Shown: piece after piece, positions 5,686 through 6,998 of the stretch
Position numbering within the stretch: position 1 is the stretch's first letter
Layout of the letters: each line of letters begins with the position of its first letter
DNA from: an uncultured Dermabacteraceae bacterium
GTDB lineage: Bacteria > Actinomycetota > Actinomycetes > Actinomycetales > Dermabacteraceae
Reading direction: 5' to 3'
Assembly (NCBI GenBank): GCA_943913905.1
Contig: CALTZZ010000117.1
Location: 1 to 6,998 of the forward strand
DNA: 6,998 bases
Position numbers and translations under genes: made by a program
The notes under the pieces: generated by a model
The model's input: only the letters and a program-made list of their open reading frames with translations
Database searches by the model: none
What the model was told of the DNA's origin: nothing

Positions 5686-6976
5686 AGGTTCGCAGCACGA
5701 TCGGAGCTACCTGTGCGGCCTGCCATGGGCGCGCACCTGCAGCGACGAGTTGTTCCTTCACCGTGTCTTCGTCGGCGGGCTTTCCCGTAGTTTTTCCCGG
5801 CCCGAGGAGTGACCACACGTAGTGGCGGGCGTGCCCTGGAGAAATGAGATTCTCAACGGGCATCGATAGTTCTTCCGCCCGCTGCAGCAGCCCTTCGCGT
5901 AGTTTCGCGTATCCGGCCGCCGCATCAGGATGCTTCCTGGTCCACATTTTGTGGTGTGGGACTTCGTGCGAACTGACGCGTTCGGGAAGGTGGGCTGCCG
6001 GGAGCTCACGTGCGGCGCGGGCTTCGCGCCACCACACTTCCCGGTGTTTGAGTGTTTTTGGCAGCGCCTTGTCGAATTCGGCCCTGCCGCGCGAGGCCGC
6101 TTTCACCATAGCGATCAGGTACTTGTCCCGAACCACCATGAAAGGGGCAATGTCGGCGTCGCGCGCAATCGAGTCGCGGTGCTCCCACAGGGCGCGGGCC
6201 ACGGCTAGCTGTTTCGGGTGACGAAGTTGCCCGATGCCATGGAGCGAGCGCCACGGTTCATCCGACTGTGCCGGATTCGAAAAGGTTGATTCGAATTCGA
6301 ACTCTTCACGTGCCCACGCCAGCTTCCCGGTCTCACGGAGACGCTCCGTGAGGGCGGCCTGCAACGGCGCAAGGTATTCAACATCGAGCGCAGCGTAATC
6401 GAGCCAGCTATCCGGCAGCGGGCGTTTGGACCAGTTGGCCGCTGAGTGTTCTTTCGCGAGGCGAACGCCGAGGAGTTCTTCCGTCATAGCGCCGAGGCCC
6501 ACGCGTGGATAGCCAAGGAGCCGTGCCGCCACTTCCGTATCAAAGAGCGCGGGTGGGGTGAGCCCCAGCATGGCGAGCGATGGAAGATCCTGACGCGCTG
6601 CGTGAAGCACCCACGGTTGGGCGTTGACGAGTGCGCGGAATGTTTCGGGTATCTGGAACGCGAGGGGGTCGAACATGAGGATGCCCGCGGACTCTGTCTT
6701 AGCTTGCACGAGGTAGGCCCGTGCGGAGTACCGGAAACTGGACGCTCGTTCGACATCGAGGGCGATAGTTTCGCCATCGGCTACCTTGTCGCACCAGTGC
6801 CAGAGCCCCTGGATTGATGTGACGAGTCCGGGGGTACCGCCAGCGGGCTCGCGAACCAGTGGCGCAGTGCTTGTGGCGGTGGACGCTTCGCGGCGGGATG
6901 ATTCGGAACGGGTGCGGGTACGAGTTCGGCGGCTGGATGAGGCGGGGGAGTTCACAGGGGTGGTTTCGGAGATCAT
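5678..6976 (-). CDS. rnd: RNase D-family 3'-5' exonuclease with HRDC domain
   Basis: A 432-residue DEDDy exonuclease read on the minus strand, with stop at 5680-5678. The exonuclease domain (about 50-215) keeps all expected residues: D74 and E76 in IALDVERAS, D130 in HAARQDLPSL, and Y194 and D198 in LDYAALDVEYL; FDTEVAARLLGYPRVGLG (145-162) and NWSKRPLP (181-188) are also typical. An HRDC domain follows (about 240-318: WRSLHGIGQL, ALWEHRDSIA, VRDKYLI). The C-terminal third (about 320-432) is the conserved extra region of actinobacterial RNase D-like proteins. The family trims the 3' ends of tRNA and other structured RNA. The first 45 residues are a low-complexity Ser/Thr/Arg tail, and no good ribosome binding site precedes ATG 6976; the frame stays open for the 22 bases to the window edge, so the true start may lie beyond it. 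It converges on and overlaps the Nudix gene by 8 bp. Confidence 0.92.
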   Translation of the reverse strand: MISETTPVNSPASSSRRTRTRTRSESSRREASTATSTAPLVREPAGGTPGLVTSIQGLWHWCDKVADGETIALDVERASSFRYSARAYLVQAKTESAGILMFDPLAFQIPETFRALVNAQPWVLHAARQDLPSLAMLGLTPPALFDTEVAARLLGYPRVGLGAMTEELLGVRLAKEHSAANWSKRPLPDSWLDYAALDVEYLAPLQAALTERLRETGKLAWAREEFEFESTFSNPAQSDEPWRSLHGIGQLRHPKQLAVARALWEHRDSIARDADIAPFMVVRDKYLIAMVKAASRGRAEFDKALPKTLKHREVWWREARAARELPAAHLPERVSSHEVPHHKMWTRKHPDAAAGYAKLREGLLQRAEELSMPVENLISPGHARHYVWSLLGPGKTTGKPADEDTVKEQLVAAGARPWQAAQVAPIVLRTFS

Positions 6977-6998
6977 GAGAGTTCGGGCGCGGTGTCGC
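6977..6998. other. Short edge sequence upstream of rnd
   Basis: Twenty-two bases remain before the edge. They contain no stop in frame with rnd and no clear ribosome binding site or promoter box. They may be leader, the end of an upstream overlapping gene, or further coding sequence of rnd. Confidence 0.4.

Noticed and set aside
5686..5760. Search for a Rho-independent terminator after the Nudix gene
   Set aside because: Short GC-rich inverted matches exist, but none is followed by a T-run, and the region codes for the conserved C-terminus of RNase D.
6287..6302. Palindromic ttcgaattcgaa stretch as an operator or attachment site
   Set aside because: It is explained by alternating Glu and Phe codons (EFEFE) in the rnd reading frame and lies deep inside the gene.

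Overview
The window is compact, high-GC bacterial DNA, almost entirely coding. It reads as an actinomycete chromosome: a SteA-SteB pair opens it, the Nudix protein has the one-residue-longer box seen in mycobacterial ADP-ribose pyrophosphatase, and the RNase D has the actinobacterial DEDDy + HRDC layout. The gene content would fit the Actinomycetaceae or relatives (Trueperella, Arcanobacterium, Schaalia-like), but that placement is a guess from synteny and protein style, not proven here.

Layout. Plus strand, 1-5685: 3' end of steA; steB; a divergent MraY/WecA-like polytopic membrane protein; a MurJ/MviN-type flippase; a GT-B (GT4-type) glycosyltransferase; a Nudix ADP-ribose-pyrophosphatase-type hydrolase. 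Every junction in this chain overlaps (ATGA or GTGA, four times; TAATG, once), so the six genes are almost certainly one translationally coupled operon whose promoter lies upstream of the window. Minus strand, 5678-6976: an RNase D-family 3'-5' exonuclease converging on the operon and overlapping its last gene by 8 bp.

How the genes may work together. SteA and SteB are known in Corynebacterium glutamicum as divisome-associated proteins that promote activation of the RipA peptidoglycan hydrolase during cell separation. Next to them sit three genes that look like a divergent copy of the MraY-MurG-MurJ logic: a polyprenyl-phosphate sugar-1-phosphate transferase-like protein, a cytoplasmic glycosyltransferase, and a MOP-superfamily flippase. 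The most interesting reading is a lipid-linked glycan made and flipped at the septum in concert with SteAB. That is inference: the transferase-like protein is divergent and may not be catalytic, and the flippase lacks some charged residues essential in E. coli MurJ.

No RNA gene, CRISPR array, insertion sequence or attachment site was seen. There is no gene-free stretch longer than the 22 bases at the right edge.
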